Below, in pieces: positions 18,966-31,800 of a DNA stretch of 64,000 bases (positions are counted from its first letter, which is position 1; every line of letters starts with the position of its first letter). Both the position numbers and the translations under genes were made by a program. Source of the stretch: Malurus cyaneus samueli (lineage: Eukaryota > Chordata > Aves > Passeriformes > Maluridae); the NCBI GenBank assembly GCA_009741485.1, contig CM019214.1, positions 1,158,002 to 1,222,001 of the forward strand, read 5' to 3'. Under the pieces are notes generated by a model, which saw only the letters and a list, made by a program, of their open reading frames with translations, did no database searches and was not told the DNA's origin.

Positions 18966-21900
18966 CACAGACCTGCGGCCAAACTATCCAGGTCAACTGC
19001 GTAAGTCTGGTTGTCTGACCTTTGCTCAAGGAATGAAAACCCCCATTCTTCTCAGGCCTCTTGGTTTGGATGGGGACAGGGCTTGCTAGGTTTCCACTGT
19101 TGCCCCGGTGCCTGTGCCCCTTTCCTCTGCTTAGGGTGACTTCTGGAGGGAATCACTGGGAATTGCTTCATTTTCCTTTTCCATTGTCTGCGGTGGGGGA
19201 AGATGGCAAAATATCTTAGAGACACTATAGCTAGAGATGATGTCAGAGTGCAAGTGGAAAAAAGGCAGCAGCAGGCAGTTGGAAGAGGACAGTTGGGCAG
19301 CCCTGTCCCAGACCTAGAGTAGGAGCTGAGCACGGGGCTGACAAAAAAAATCAGTTTTGCACTGTCTCTCTCCAGGGCCTGGTGTAGAGTTCAAGGCTTC
19401 TTCACAGTGAAGCAGCTGGGTAACACCTGAAGGCAGTTTACTTAAATCCAAACAGGATTATTTTGGGAATCTGACTGGGTGGCAGGCTGGCTGCTTATGA
19501 GGAAGTAAACACTTGGAGACAAAATGTTCAAATGTTTTGCCCAAGCTGTGTGTGCCGGCAAGAGGAAAAGAATTAAACAGAGCAAAGTGTATGGGCCAAC
19601 AGCAACCCAGCTTGTCTGGAATGAGGAACTCACAATCAAAGGAGAAACCCACAAAATGTGGATGAGGCACAGCAGTGTGGAGCAGCCTCTGCCTGGGCAT
19701 CTCTGCTGGACCTGTATGACTCCGCACTATCAGCTCAGTCATCCTCCCACCTTGGAATTGCACTGCCAGGTGACAGGCAGGCACATAAACATCAGGCACA
19801 AGTTCTTCATGAAATCCAACTAGTAATTCTAGTGGATGGGCAAAATGGGGATGATGGGGATCCACCCCCAAATGTCTTTTGGAGCCTGGGTAGCGCACTC
19901 TGATAGTAGCAGAGCGGCCCTTCTGGGTTCTGCCAATTTCGGACGAATTATGGGGCCACAGGTCCCAGTCACAGCAGTCAGAATTAAAGCTTCTCACGTT
20001 ATCAGGGCAAGACAGTAATGAGCAGGGCTGGTCAGACCTCAGTATGCCACTTGGCCATATTTCTGGAAAGGCATCTTGGATGTGAAGCGCTCAATTTTAA
20101 CCATGTCATGTTAACATTAATGTAAGTCTAAAGAGGAGCATTTATCATCCTCAGGGGAGGGGGATTTGAAGCAATCAAACAAGGGCAAGGGCAAGGCCCT
20201 GTGTGCAGACAGCTGGGCCAGGGGAAGATGTGCCAGTAATGGACTGACAGGAATGCCACTGTGGCCAGTCTTAAGGACAAGGTAACAGCTGGGTAAAAAT
20301 GATCCTTCCAGCTCTGAGTCTGCCTTGCCCAAGAGAAGAACAGCAGACCTTTGCTGGCAAAGGCAAGTTCAGTGCTTCTGGCCATGATCTGGGAGAGAAT
20401 CATCCAGATGATGAGGAGGAACCATATGGAGTCAGATCAGGTGTTGCATGAGCCACTGAAGAGCTCTTAGCATCCAGGCAACTATAAGCATGGGAGGAAG
20501 GACGTTTGGAGGAACCACTGCCTGTCTCCCACTTCCCTTTGGGGGCAAAAAATGTAGGCTTTATCTGGGTATTTTACACATGGCTTTGTTTTTTATGGTT
20601 TTTGTGGACTTTATGAAATCCAAACAAGCAAAAGTTTGGTGACGTGGTCACATGGGGAAAGTCCCCACATGAATTTCTTGTGTCTGTGTGAACCCTGACA
20701 TCGCTTGTAGTACTACAGGAGAATGAGGAGTTCAAAGTCAGGCTGGGATGAGCCTGTGGTCCGCATTCCCTTTGTGTAGTCCTTCTAAAGTGTCCCCAGG
20801 AGGGGCTGGGCGGGACAGGGAGGGCGGGTGTTGTGCTGGTGAGTGCTTGGTTAAGTGAATGCTTTGAAGAGGAAAAACATTCGTCAATTTTAATACCTCC
20901 CTGACCTCTTATGGTGAAAATTACAGCAACTGCTGGTCTCTGCACTTCATACTCAGCCAACACCTCACAGGCCCATTGACTGCTGTCATCAACCATAAAA
21001 GTAGTCCTGCAGAAGGAGCCATCTTCTCTTCTGGGATTTAAATCCCTTGCCTTTGAGAGCCAAAGCCCAGTGGCAGCACATAAGGCCTTGAGCCTGAAGA
21101 CCTTTGTTGGGATAACCCAACACCCAACCCATAACTAAGTCACAGTACCTGCTGGTGGGTGGCAGTGGGCATGCTAAACTCAGCTGGGAAGCTCCTCAGG
21201 GCCCAGGGACGACATGGAACTTCCCCATGGCCTCATGGAAAGTCAGCAGGGGACAGATGTGACCACAGACACACAGAAATGTCCCAGTGCCAACAGGGAC
21301 ATGTGAATGTCTCACAGGGTGGCCCACTGCCACCATGGCACCTCTGGTACCAACGCCACTGTGCAGCACAGGCATTTCAATGACCTTTCCTTTCCCATGT
21401 CATGCTTATAAATGTTGCCACCCAGGGCTGCAGTGGAGGTGGGATCACCCAGCTGAGCAGAAAATACTGCTAAAATTGCAGCCTGACTGTTTCAAAATCT
21501 CGCCTTCCAGCAAATTTAGCTCTCTGTTTGCTTCTCCTGGTAGCTGTGCAGCTTATGCCTGACTCAGGCAGATTCTCCATCCCCTACAAACAGCTGTAGA
21601 GCCAGAAGCTGATGCACGCTCCCTTCTTGGTCCCGCTTGCACACTTGTGACAGGCTCTCCCAGAGCTCACGATCACACCAGCCGCCCCAGCCCTGCAGTG
21701 CCTTTCTGTTCAATAATGTGTGTCCATGGAGGAATACTAATAAGCTCTGATTCCATATCACCCCCAGATCTCTGGGAAGGAGGGGCTTCCTCTTTCTCTC
21801 CTGCTGACCCTCAAATTGCTGGTTTTTCATGGCACTGCTGGTGTACACTGATTTGAAACGGAAGAGGGAAGTCCGTCTTTCCCATTTTTTTTTTTTGTTT

Positions 21901-24187
21901 CTAAGCCATTTGTGCTTTATTTATTTGTGGTTTATTTCAGCTCAAGACCACTACAGCATTTTCTTATCTGTTATGCCTCTCTTCAGCAATGAAATTTGGA
22001 CAGAAAATGTCTCCTGTTAAAGTGAAGGACAAAGCTGGGAAGGAATGCAGGGTGTTAAACACAGTGTCATGAGCTTGAGAGCCTTACCATGTGTTCCTCA
22101 AGCTGGGACGCCTGCTGTAACGCTGCCTGAAACACAGCTTTCCCTTCAGCAAAGTTAGGGCCCTTCCTCCCTATTACAAGTGGCATCATTTGGGAATGCC
22201 ATAGCCCAAGGAGTGCAAGTCCCACAGCATGGAAAAGTTTTGTTGTTGTCCTCACAGACAGAGTCACAGAAATCGATCAGAATGTGTTTCATCACTGTTC
22301 TTTTCTCTTACGAAGGCCTGTTAATGTAAGGAACAACTGCTGTCTTTGCAGTGGGCTGTTCATTCAGGGGATTTAAATGGCTTTTTCTCATGGCAGCACA
22401 GACAGGACTACGCATGCATTGGTCTTGGGGAAAAGATGGTGTCCCCAGCAGTGGGGGCAGGACACATGACAGTAACAGGGCTAGAAACAGATGTGCTGCA
22501 CCTCTGTCACTGCACTGCCTGAGAACACGGTTTAGACAAGGACAAAGGTTTCTGACCAGCACGAGAGATTCTAGATGTCTGGTCTCTTCTAGGCATGGAT
22601 TTCACACCTGATCCCAGGACTTTGAACAAATGGGGCTCTTCTCTCAGGCCCTTGCTTGGGCTTTTGGGGGCAAAATGCCAGGGGAGCTGCCTCTCCTCCT
22701 GCTCAATACCTGTGAAAGCAAAAGTCTCATTCTCTCTTGAAAATGTGGCCCCTGGGTGCTGCCATTAGTAATTCACTTACAAGGTGCTTGAATCAGATGC
22801 AGGATGTGCAGCCACCTTTCTTGACTAAAGGAAGGTTTCCCTGTAGCTTGTCCTTGAAAACTGCAGTTATGAGCCTGCTTCGGCGACCCATGCACTCTGC
22901 AGCAGTCAGCAAAATGTGCTCAGATTTAATGTCAACAGATCCTGGTGCAACACTCCTTTGGGGCAGAGCTGGCCAAAGGGAAGAGGCAAAATCTGCTTAG
23001 TCATGATCACTTGTGTGCTGTCCTTTAGCAGGTCATTAGAGCACAAAATAGCCATCTCTTCAGTGAGGGAAGGGGGTGATGAAGCAGCTGCAGAAGCAGG
23101 AAAACAAGCTGGAATGGGGGCATCAGATCAGATGTTAGTGCACTTTGCAAATAAATCAATGCACCAGTAAGTTGTTCCCACCATCATGCCCCATCCACCC
23201 CAATCTGCTTGGACTTAAACTTGAATCCATATCTCTCTCCTCCAAAATTAGCGCACTGTTACCCGGGCAAGAGTTTAACTACTGATTTCACAATAATGCT
23301 TTCCTGTTTCAAATCTGTGTGCCTTGGTTGCACCAGCCCAAACAGTTGGGTTGCTCTTGCTGCTGCAACTTTAAAAAAAATTACCCAAAGTGCACACAAA
23401 AATACTGCACTTTGAAGACAAGAAAAAAAGCCTACTGGCAGATGGTGGCTTTTCTGAGACAAAAGAGTGGAAAGTATCTACAACGATAATGTTCTTCTGA
23501 GACCTGACTGTGTGCAAAAAGGTATGCAGAAGACCTGCTGTGTCCCCTATGGACTGACACTTGGACCCTCTGTCAGTTTCACCAGCTTCCCTGTTTAAGT
23601 CACCCTAATTAGTGACTCCAGCATGCCAATTTAGTTGCTCTTGGTCTGTGTAAACTCAGTTTTTCCATCAAACCAGCAATGAGTTGGCACGTCTTGTCTT
23701 TTTCCTCCATCTTAAGTCAAGACAATGAAGCCACAGAGCATACAATAGTGTTTATTTCCTGTGTGGAGGCATCATTGCCTGAGGAACCAGTTCTTTGTTT
23801 ATGAGCAGATTTACTAAAGAAGAGAAGATTGTGGGGATTAACCCCACCTCTTGCCATTTCTCGGGGCAGTTTACCAGGATTCCACAACTGCGGATTGCAG
23901 GTGGGATCCATTTTCACCTAAAAGGTGCGAAAGAACGTAAGTCCCTGAAATACTATATCAGACCAAAGGCTTATCAAGTTCAAGAACTAATCTTGCACAA
24001 TGGCCAGAAGCAGACACCTAGAAGGAGTATGCAAAAAAAGGTTAGTGCAGCATCACTTGTCCTTACCCACATTTTCTATCTCCACCTACTGCAAGCCTTG
24101 CCAAGCCAGAGGCTGTGTGGGAGATTCAGTTTCACAGATCACCGATAGGCCCTCCCTTGGGAACTTTTCTAGTCCCCTTTTTAGTTG
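18966..24187. other. No gene recognised; about 5 kb of single-copy-like DNA
   Basis: Somewhat richer in G+C than the left part. The longest frames (19,458-19,997 minus, 179 codons; 20,574-20,996 minus, 140 codons; 23,795-24,148 plus, 117 codons) show no domain I recognise and no convincing splice context. A T-run lies at about 21,886-21,896. It could hide old, unrecognised transposable elements. Confidence 0.5.
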
Positions 24188-25399
24188 TGTCATGGTTTTG
24201 CTTGGTCCAATTTTTGGTGGTGGGGGATGGGGATCAAGAAACCACAAAGATGGCTGCTGTGAGAAGTTCTAGAAACTGTTTCTTTCTTCTCCAGCAAAGG
24301 GAGCCCTGACCCCCCACCTGTGTTTAGAGCCAACCCATCATTGGTTCTGAGGTTGTGGACAGGCTGACCATCAGGCCTGGGCCAATTGCACAGGTGTTAA
24401 CCTCTGTGATGACGTATTTTGTAGTATTAAGAAAGAATTCATAACAAGATAGCTGCGGCCGCCATGTTTAGGTAATGATAGCATGTAGTTTTAGTATCTT
24501 GCACTGGAAAAAAAAGAGCAGGAGGGTGGAGGAGATGTAAGAAGAAAATGGAGACATCTAAAGATCACAGAATAGTAAGGAGAAGCTGTGCCCTTGCTGT
24601 GGTTCTCGACAACTGGAGGATAAGTTGTTCATGAAAAGGACTATTTCCATCATATTGAACGAGAGACCTGTATAGAGAAGTAAAGCGACCTTGCTGTGAG
24701 GGAAAAAAAAAACCCTGGCCTTTTGAGGATTGACTGTGATTATGAAGCCAAGAAAAGAGAAGAGGTTTGCTCCCCCCACGTTTTATGTAGAAGAAGCTGT
24801 GTTTGGTTTCTGCCAGGAGGTTTGTGATAATTGGACTCACGTTGCTGAAAAAAACAACATGGGCCTTGAAGGACATTTCTTTTCTCCTGAGAGGTAAAGA
24901 AGTTCCTTTCTGCTATTAGCAGTTTTGCACTGACTGTTCTCAGGAAGGACACATCCACAACTGGAGCTGTAAGAATGTTTTCTCCTACAACGCTTGGACA
25001 ACGACTGGATGTGTTTGATCTTGTGTTAGACTTTCATTCTCCTGCCCCCTGTGTGTGGGGACAACATGGGGGGGTGGAGATGGGGGCTTGGAAAAGAGAT
25101 GGGTCCTGGGAAAGTAACAGGTGTTTAAAATGTCCATTTATTTTTCTTCTCTTTCTAAATATCCCTATCTTTGTTTTTCACCCAGTGCCATTCTCAGTAG
25201 TGTGTAGTAAAAAATCTGTTTTGCAACTTAAGTTATGCAGCCTGTCTGACTCTTTGTGGAGTACATAGGTATCTTTCTTCCAATTATGTTTATCTCAAAG
25301 CCATAAATATTTCGTGTTAACTGGGTTTTCGCTCTCCCTTCTCCCTCTCCGGTGGGGAGGGGGTGAGGGAACGTCGTGGGCACAGTTCAAACCACGACA
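24188..25399 (+). mobile_element. Solo LTR of an endogenous retrovirus, ~1.2 kb, with target-site duplication
   Basis: It starts TGTCATGGTTTTGC and ends CAAACCACGACA, so the ends form a near-perfect inverted repeat (TGTC[A/G]TGGTTTG) with canonical TG..CA termini. GTTG lies immediately outside both ends (24,184-24,187 and 25,400-25,403), a 4-bp target duplication. No primer-binding site or internal coding sequence follows, as expected after LTR-LTR recombination. Inside are an AAGATGGCTGC motif near 24,247, GCGGCCGCCATGTT (reverse YY1 type) near 24,455, and G-runs near 25,066 and 25,352-25,370. A 4-bp duplication fits class I (gamma-like) ERVs. Strand is assigned arbitrarily, since the transcription direction is not proven. 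Confidence 0.82.
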
Positions 25400-27640
25400 G
25401 TTGCTTTGAACCATTTACGGCAATGAGTTGTACGGATGTAATTATGCACGGTATGAAACCAGCTTATTCTCTCTGTTAGTCTTCAAATCTGCTGCCTGTT
25501 TGTTTCAAGGGGTGCCTCCAAACTCTTGTAAGAGAATAAAATTTGCTCCTGGCCACCTTTCCCATACCAGCTGTGATTATATTGCCCTCCGTCACAAATT
25601 GCCTCTATCGTCTCTGCTACTGCTGTAGGGGGAACAGGTCTTGGTTTTCCAGTCCTTTCTTCCCATGTAAGAGGTCCTGTGCTTCTGATCAACCCTTCCT
25701 CCTTCTCTCTACCTTCTCTCCTTCCTCTGTATCCCTTTTGGTAGAGGCTGACCAGAACAGCGTACAGTAACCGTGGGGTGTGTGTTCTGTTGGTTTCTGC
25801 ACCAGCATTGCCTACATTTTCCCTCCGTGAACAGCACAAGGGCAGTGCTAATTATTCTGCCCTGCCTGCTGAAAACCAAGAAGAGAAGTGCATAGGCTGT
25901 CCTCCCTTTCACTCACTGAGGTTGTTCATGAAAGCTGGTCCTGGAAGAAGAAGATGCAAGTTCATGATGTTGGTACACACTCGCTGGACGCTTAAGTGAT
26001 TCTGCTATGACACTGAGGAGGTGATTCCATGTGCTCCAATGCAGGCTGGACTCAAAAGCATCATCAAAAACCAGTGAAACAGTTTGATTTCAGCCACAGT
26101 CCAGAGTACCTCCAGGATTTACAGTGTTTTTTCAAAAATTAGAAAGCTCTTACTTTCCTCAGGAAGGTGCCTGAAATTTCCTGGAGAAATTTTAAATATT
26201 TCTGTTAATAAATTTATCCTAGATCCAGCACAGTAAAACATGAAGCATTAAACATCTGCTGAACATGAAGAACTACCAAGAATGCTCAAAATGTGTAATC
26301 CCATTTCTATTTAGGTCTTTATTCATTGTGGCAAGTAAATGTGTTCATTAGTGCTCTGCTGCATTAGGATCTAAGTACCTACATACAATTAAACGCTGTG
26401 CTGAACTGGGTCCCAAAGCCAGATTTTAACCTATATTTCTGTCTACTGTGTACCTCAGTTTTGTGCATTTAATATTTATTACTTGAAAGGATATATTTCC
26501 ATGAAAAGGGATTTACTTTAAAATATATCACATGTACTATTTTAATGATTCCAGCTTGCAGAATTATTTTGTGACAGGAATAATTTATAAGGTTTTATGT
26601 ATAAATATTTTTAAAATAGGTTAATCTCTTGCTTAACCACTTCAAGACCACTTCAATCTAGGCATCAGTGTGTTTACAGGTTTGGCTGTGTGTACATCAA
26701 AACATCCTGGGGCTATAGGTGAGGTAAACAAATAAGAGTTTCAAATTGTTTTACCTACATATATATTGGATTTATTATAAAGATTACCTGGAAAACAGGA
26801 TAGAAAGCAATTTTAAATCTCATCTAATCCCATCCACTGCACTTTGAGCTATAAGCTTGAGTGACCATTAAGATCTACAACAGCACAAAGGCTTCAAGAA
26901 AAGACACAAATGCTGCTGTTTGCTCTGGTGCCTGCAGCTATCCCTGGTTTCCTTGGGATTGCATTGTGAGCTTATTTAGCCAGGAATGCTTCTTTTAGCA
27001 GCAGCATCTGCAGCATATTGAATATTGGAGCATGCTGCCATCCATTCTGCTTTCATCCAGTTGAATTGCTGGAGTGAATGTGATGCAAAGAAATCCTAAG
27101 GCCTGCCCATAGCCACAAATGAGCCAGTGGTCAAGCTGTTTTTAAAAAAAGAGAACAAATTTTTTTGTCTCAGCTTTAACAACCTTATTGCAAGGCACCC
27201 TTTATACACATTAGACTATTTGTCTTTTTCAGAAGGGATGGATGGACACCTTTTATGCTTTCCCTTGAATATTTGATCATCACCTTTCCTGATGGAAAAA
27301 AAAACCTTCCCTAGGAATTACAGGTGAAATGTTTTCTCCTTGTTCTACTTAGTGGAGAGAATAAACTAAATAAGTGAATTTTGGCACAAGCAATAAAACC
27401 CAAATTGTTGTTGGCGTTGTCTATTATACTGTCACATCCTCTCTCACTTCCCAGACTTTGTGTTACTCTCTTCAGAAGCTTTTTTCCTCCAAGACTTGCC
27501 AATTTTTCAGATCAACCTATGTGGTAATTTCACTGAATGATCACGCAGCATCTGCTCATGGCCTGCAACTACTCAGCCATTTACTCCTCAAACTTTTTGC
27601 CTCATGATTTTTCTCTCTTTCGTGTATGATTTTTAGATAA
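25400..27640. other. No gene recognised
   Basis: A minus-strand 118-codon frame (25,483-25,839) lies just right of the LTR. I could not recognise it, and the target-site duplication argues that it is not internal ERV sequence of that LTR. The rest is A+T-rich. Confidence 0.5.
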
Positions 27641-27662
27641 TGATGATGATGATGATGATGAT
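27641..27662 (+). repeat. (TGA)n microsatellite
   Basis: Seven TGA triplets plus a partial one. Confidence 0.85.
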
Positions 27663-27992
27663 TTCTAAATGGAAACCAGAATGTTGTTCCATTCTCCAGT
27701 CTTGTGTTTTTGTCTTTTAAATTGAAATTTTTTAATGAGGCAGGAATTCCACAGAGGTGATGGACTCATGCCATTCAGCAGGCAGTGTCTGCATCCTTGG
27801 AAACAGAGCAGCAGCAATACAGACCATCATGTACTGCCATGCCAAAGTGCTCGGATTTAACTTGATAACCTGATAATGCTTCAAGAGACCTGTGGGTAGC
27901 CACAAACACATTAGCTGCAAATAGGCTTTTTGTCCCACAACTTCACTGGCTTCTTAGGATTATTTTTTTATGTTTCCAGAACATAATGGAAA

Positions 27993-28048
27993 CATATATT
28001 TCCATAGATTTTAACCAAAATCATATTTCCATAGATTTTAACCAAATT
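27993..28048 (+). repeat. Local tandem duplication, ~27 bp x 2
   Basis: TATTTCCATAGATTTTAACC occurs twice with near-identical flanks (CAT before, AAA(A)T after). Confidence 0.75.
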
Positions 28049-30269
28049 CATCACACACCATCAGGAGCTGAGTTCATCTACAGCACATCTACATGAACTT
28101 GTGGTCTGACCCATCCCGGGTTTCTCCTTTGCAGGACCAGCCCTGCTTTTCGTCTCCACTCAGTGGTAATCTTTGCCCTGTCCTTGGTCATGACCTCACC
28201 AAATTACTCCTCAAAACAGTAAGAAACAGCTGAAATTTCAACTGGAATTTTCACTTAAATGAATCCAGTGTAGAGGTATTAAGTTATTCTGAGCTGCTTG
28301 GTCATTGCATTTTGGGTTACAGCAGTGAACCTTCTGCTTATTAATACTAGCAGTGCTGCTTGCCACAAGCTGGATGAAATGGGCTCACACAATGTGTTTT
28401 TTTCACACTTCCAGGCTCTCACTGGCTTACTTGGGAATATATGAATAAATTCAATTAAAACTTTTTTTAATTCCATTTGTACTCCCACTCTGTTCACCAG
28501 ATGTGCCAACTCATCCTGGGCTTTGGTTGCCAGTCCAGGCTTCCTTTTTTTTGTTTATTGAGTTACCCTCAGTGATTTGTGTTCTCTCAGGGCCATATCC
28601 TGGATTGGTGTGGTCCTCCAGCCATGGTCGTCAGCAGATGATGGCACTCACGTGGTGAGTGGATGTGGAGCTAGGAATACATCCCTGCCTGTGGGGATCA
28701 GTGAGCATGACCCTGAGGATGCATGAAATGAATCAGAGCTGGTCACCTTCGCCAGCTTTTGGGAGTACCTGCCACGGCTGGCAAAAATTAGTACAACTGA
28801 GATCATATACATTTTCATTAATCTTTGTGAGCCTTAAATAAAAGGAGCACTACTGGCAGCTCTGATTAAGAGCTTTCTATTGATCATAAAAGCCTAACAC
28901 TAAAATTGATTGTTTAATGTTGAAGGCTTGAGATAACAGCTAAATAACTTGATTTATCGCAAAACCAAGAAGTAAGAAGAAAGCAAATACTTCAAATAAA
29001 AATGCTACAGTCTCTGTAGTAGGCCCTGAGCTAAATTCAAGCAGATCAGGAAAACACCCCATCCTCCATGGCCAATTCTGCACGCAGTGCAGAATGGTCA
29101 GAGCCCCTCGATGCCTGATGAGTGCCTTGGCCAGCGCTATGTGGAGGAAGGAGGCTTGAGATGCTTTAGCCTTGCACGATAAATCCATTCCTCTTCTGTG
29201 TGTGTGTGCTTTCACACACCCCCACCACAACGGATACACAATTTAATGCAAAGCAAGGAAATGAATATACAAATATTATACATTGTGTATGGAATTCACC
29301 CTGCTTCACCATTTCAGCCATCTGAAAGCTGGGCACTTTGGCTGGATGGTTATATTTAATAGCTGCTATTGTTTCTGGAAGGTGAATATCCCTTTGAGGG
29401 GATCTAAGTCACCTTCTGTTCACTGTTTAGGGAGGGAGTGAAGAATTTTACGAGATGCCTAGCTGTTAGATTGTGCTAGATGCTGGTACTCCTCAGTGTG
29501 TGTGAGGGGATGATAGAAGGTGCGAGAAGGAACACGGTGATAAGCCTGCAGAACTCCCTCACAGCAAGCAATCTGTCACTGCAGGGTGCACTGAAGGCTC
29601 ACACAGAGCTTGCCACCCCCAGGCACAAAATGCACTTGCAAATCGCCTGCCATATTCTTGATAATGAGTAAAAAAAACAGAGCCCCTCTTCTGCTCCCCG
29701 TTCTGACTACACTCATGCTTCTCAGCAACATGATTTTCTTTCAGCATGGTGGAGTTTGGAAGGGTTTTGGCCATTCATCAGCAATCCTGTAGTCTCTGGG
29801 AACAAGGGAATAGGGAGGTGGTAGACAAGTCATTTCGGAGAAATGAGACATATTCCAAATTTCTCTATGCCTACTTAGCTCCCAAAATGTCTGCTCTGGC
29901 TCTCTTAGCAGTTGAGCATCTGTCAAGTTGCTTTGCTGTAGCCAAAGCTCACAGTGGCCAGCCAACTGCAGGCTGGGCAATGGAGCTCGACCAGGGAGTA
30001 AGGCAGGCCTTGCCAACGAGCTGTGTGAGCTGTGTGAGTGCAGAAGAAGGTGGGAGAAGCTCCAAACCAGGGGGCTCCTTCACTTGTCCACCACCCGACT
30101 GTACTTGGCTCTGAGTGGACAGAAGTTTGCCAAGGAAGCACAGTGTCTAAAGGTGTGTGCCGAGCATGGAGAGGTGCGTGCTGAGCATGGGGAACATTCA
30201 GGAAGTGTGTGTCCACCTCAGCAGGGCTTAGAGTACAGGAAACTCTGCTTTGGGAGGAGGGGGAGGGTT
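28049..30269. other. No gene recognised
   Basis: Frames of up to 125 codons near 29,740-30,305 occur on both strands and overlap each other. None is recognisable. Confidence 0.5.
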
Positions 30270-30287
30270 TGTGTGTGTGTGTGTGTG
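30270..30287 (+). repeat. (TG)n microsatellite, short
   Basis: Nine TG dinucleotides after a GGAGGGGGAGGG purine stretch. Confidence 0.8.
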
Positions 30288-31559
30288 AGTTGCATATCCT
30301 CCTAACCTTCAGGAGCCTATGCTTGAAGTTTTTTCACAGTGACTTTGTCATAAATATGTTTGTGTGTCTCTCTGCTTTTGAGCATACACCTTAAAGACAA
30401 GTGCATATGCTACTCTGCCACCCAAATCCTCCTCCTAGTCTCCCACCTCGTTTATTCAGGACTTGTCCTGCTTTGGTTCCCACTTTAATGGTTGCAATGT
30501 TTTTGCTTTTTCCATATACACGAGCTTGTATAGATGCCAGATAACATCAGAGATCCCCACAATAATTTCCTCCTGGAGATCTGCCAGCAAAACATAGGGC
30601 AGATAAGAGCCTGTCCATACACTGTTGTGGTAGAACTAATCTGTTTCTTGTTTTTAAGCGGGGGCTGTGGTGTAAAATCAGCCTGGCTCTGCTCTTCTCC
30701 ACAGGAGGAAGAACCTTCCCAAATTTCACTATTCCCTGGCTGCTTGTTGAGTCTTTCTTCAAGTCACAACTTTCAACTACTGACCCTTTAAATTTCCTGG
30801 CCTGGACTCACGTAATCTCTTTCTGCTCTTTATTGCCCAGTAGAGATTGACGCCAACAGCACTGCAATGGTTATGGCTTTGCTTTTTGTTATGATTCTTT
30901 ACAGATTTTAGCAGGGCTTCGTCAGAGGCAAACAAGTGTATGGAAAACTCCTATTTAGTGTTAGTGCCCCTGGTTTGGTAACTGTGCCTTCTCAGGGCAT
31001 CTCACTGTGGAAGAATTTGCATTTCAATAAAGAAGTGAATGTTAAAGCACAAAGGGTATTCTTTCTCTCTGTTGCTTCTTTACGTGTTTTGTAGTTTGTT
31101 CTGAATTCTAACACATTATGCCCAAGTGAATAGGAACATTTCAAGCACTATCTGCTTGCTGTGATCCCAGTAAGCATTGGATGCCACTAATGGAGTCCCT
31201 AGCATGTTTTTGGAAGAGGAATGTAGATGGCATATGGCACAGAAGAATATGGCCATGCAGCCACTGCCACTGTGCTGCTGTCCCTACACTTTCATAAGCA
31301 GCAAATGTTTGTTTCTGTGCACAACAGCCATAGCATGTCAGAAGTAAGAGGCTGAATTATTTTCAGTTTCTTTTGAGAGGGTTGTTGGTTTATTAAAAAG
31401 CTCTATCTATCTGAAGGATTTTTTAATAGCCATTGAAAGAAGATCAGCAATGATACCAGAGCTCACAGGCAACTCTGTAAGTGTATCATACTTCTAGCTT
31501 GCAAATAGATTTGCAATTCTGTCCCTGTCTGTGAAGGGAATCCTGCTTATTTTGACCAA
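30288..31559. other. No gene recognised
   Basis: A+T-rich single-copy-like DNA; nothing nameable seen. Confidence 0.5.
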
Positions 31560-31800
31560 AAAAAAGGTGAAGAAATAAGAAAGAGGAAGGGAGGAAAATA
31601 AAAAAGGGAAAAAATGAGGGGGGAGGGAGGGAGGAGGGGGAGGGAGGGAGGAGGAAGGAGGAGGAAGGAGAAGGAGGAAGGAAGGAAGGAAGGAAGGAAG
31701 GAAGGAAGGAAGGAAGGAAGGAAGGAAGGAAGGAAGGAAGGAAGGAAGGAAGGAAGGAAGGAAGGCATTCAAAAGAACAAAAGAAAGAAAAAGAAGGAAA
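31560..31800 (+). repeat. Purine tract with (GGAA)n microsatellite
   Basis: About 240 bp almost free of pyrimidines on the plus strand. G-rich runs at about 31,617-31,650 (GGGGGGAGGGAGGGAGGAGG) are followed by more than 20 GGAA units at about 31,677-31,766 and AAAG-type repeats. Open frames here (poly Phe-Leu-Pro-Ser on the minus strand) are repeat artefacts. Confidence 0.95.

Noticed and set aside
18055..19089. A 344-codon frame with Cys-Val-Thr-Ala-Val repeats, overlapping frames of 301 and 276 codons
   Set aside because: All three forward frames are open at once because the 23/24-bp minisatellite unit has no stop codons; the frame changes whenever unit length changes. This is a repeat artefact.
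19458..19997. 179-codon minus-strand frame
   Set aside because: No domain, overlaps an equally unconvincing plus-strand frame, no splice or promoter context.
25483..25839. Idea that the frame next to the LTR is ERV internal sequence
   Set aside because: GTTG flanks the LTR on both sides, so the neighbouring DNA is host sequence; there is no primer-binding site.
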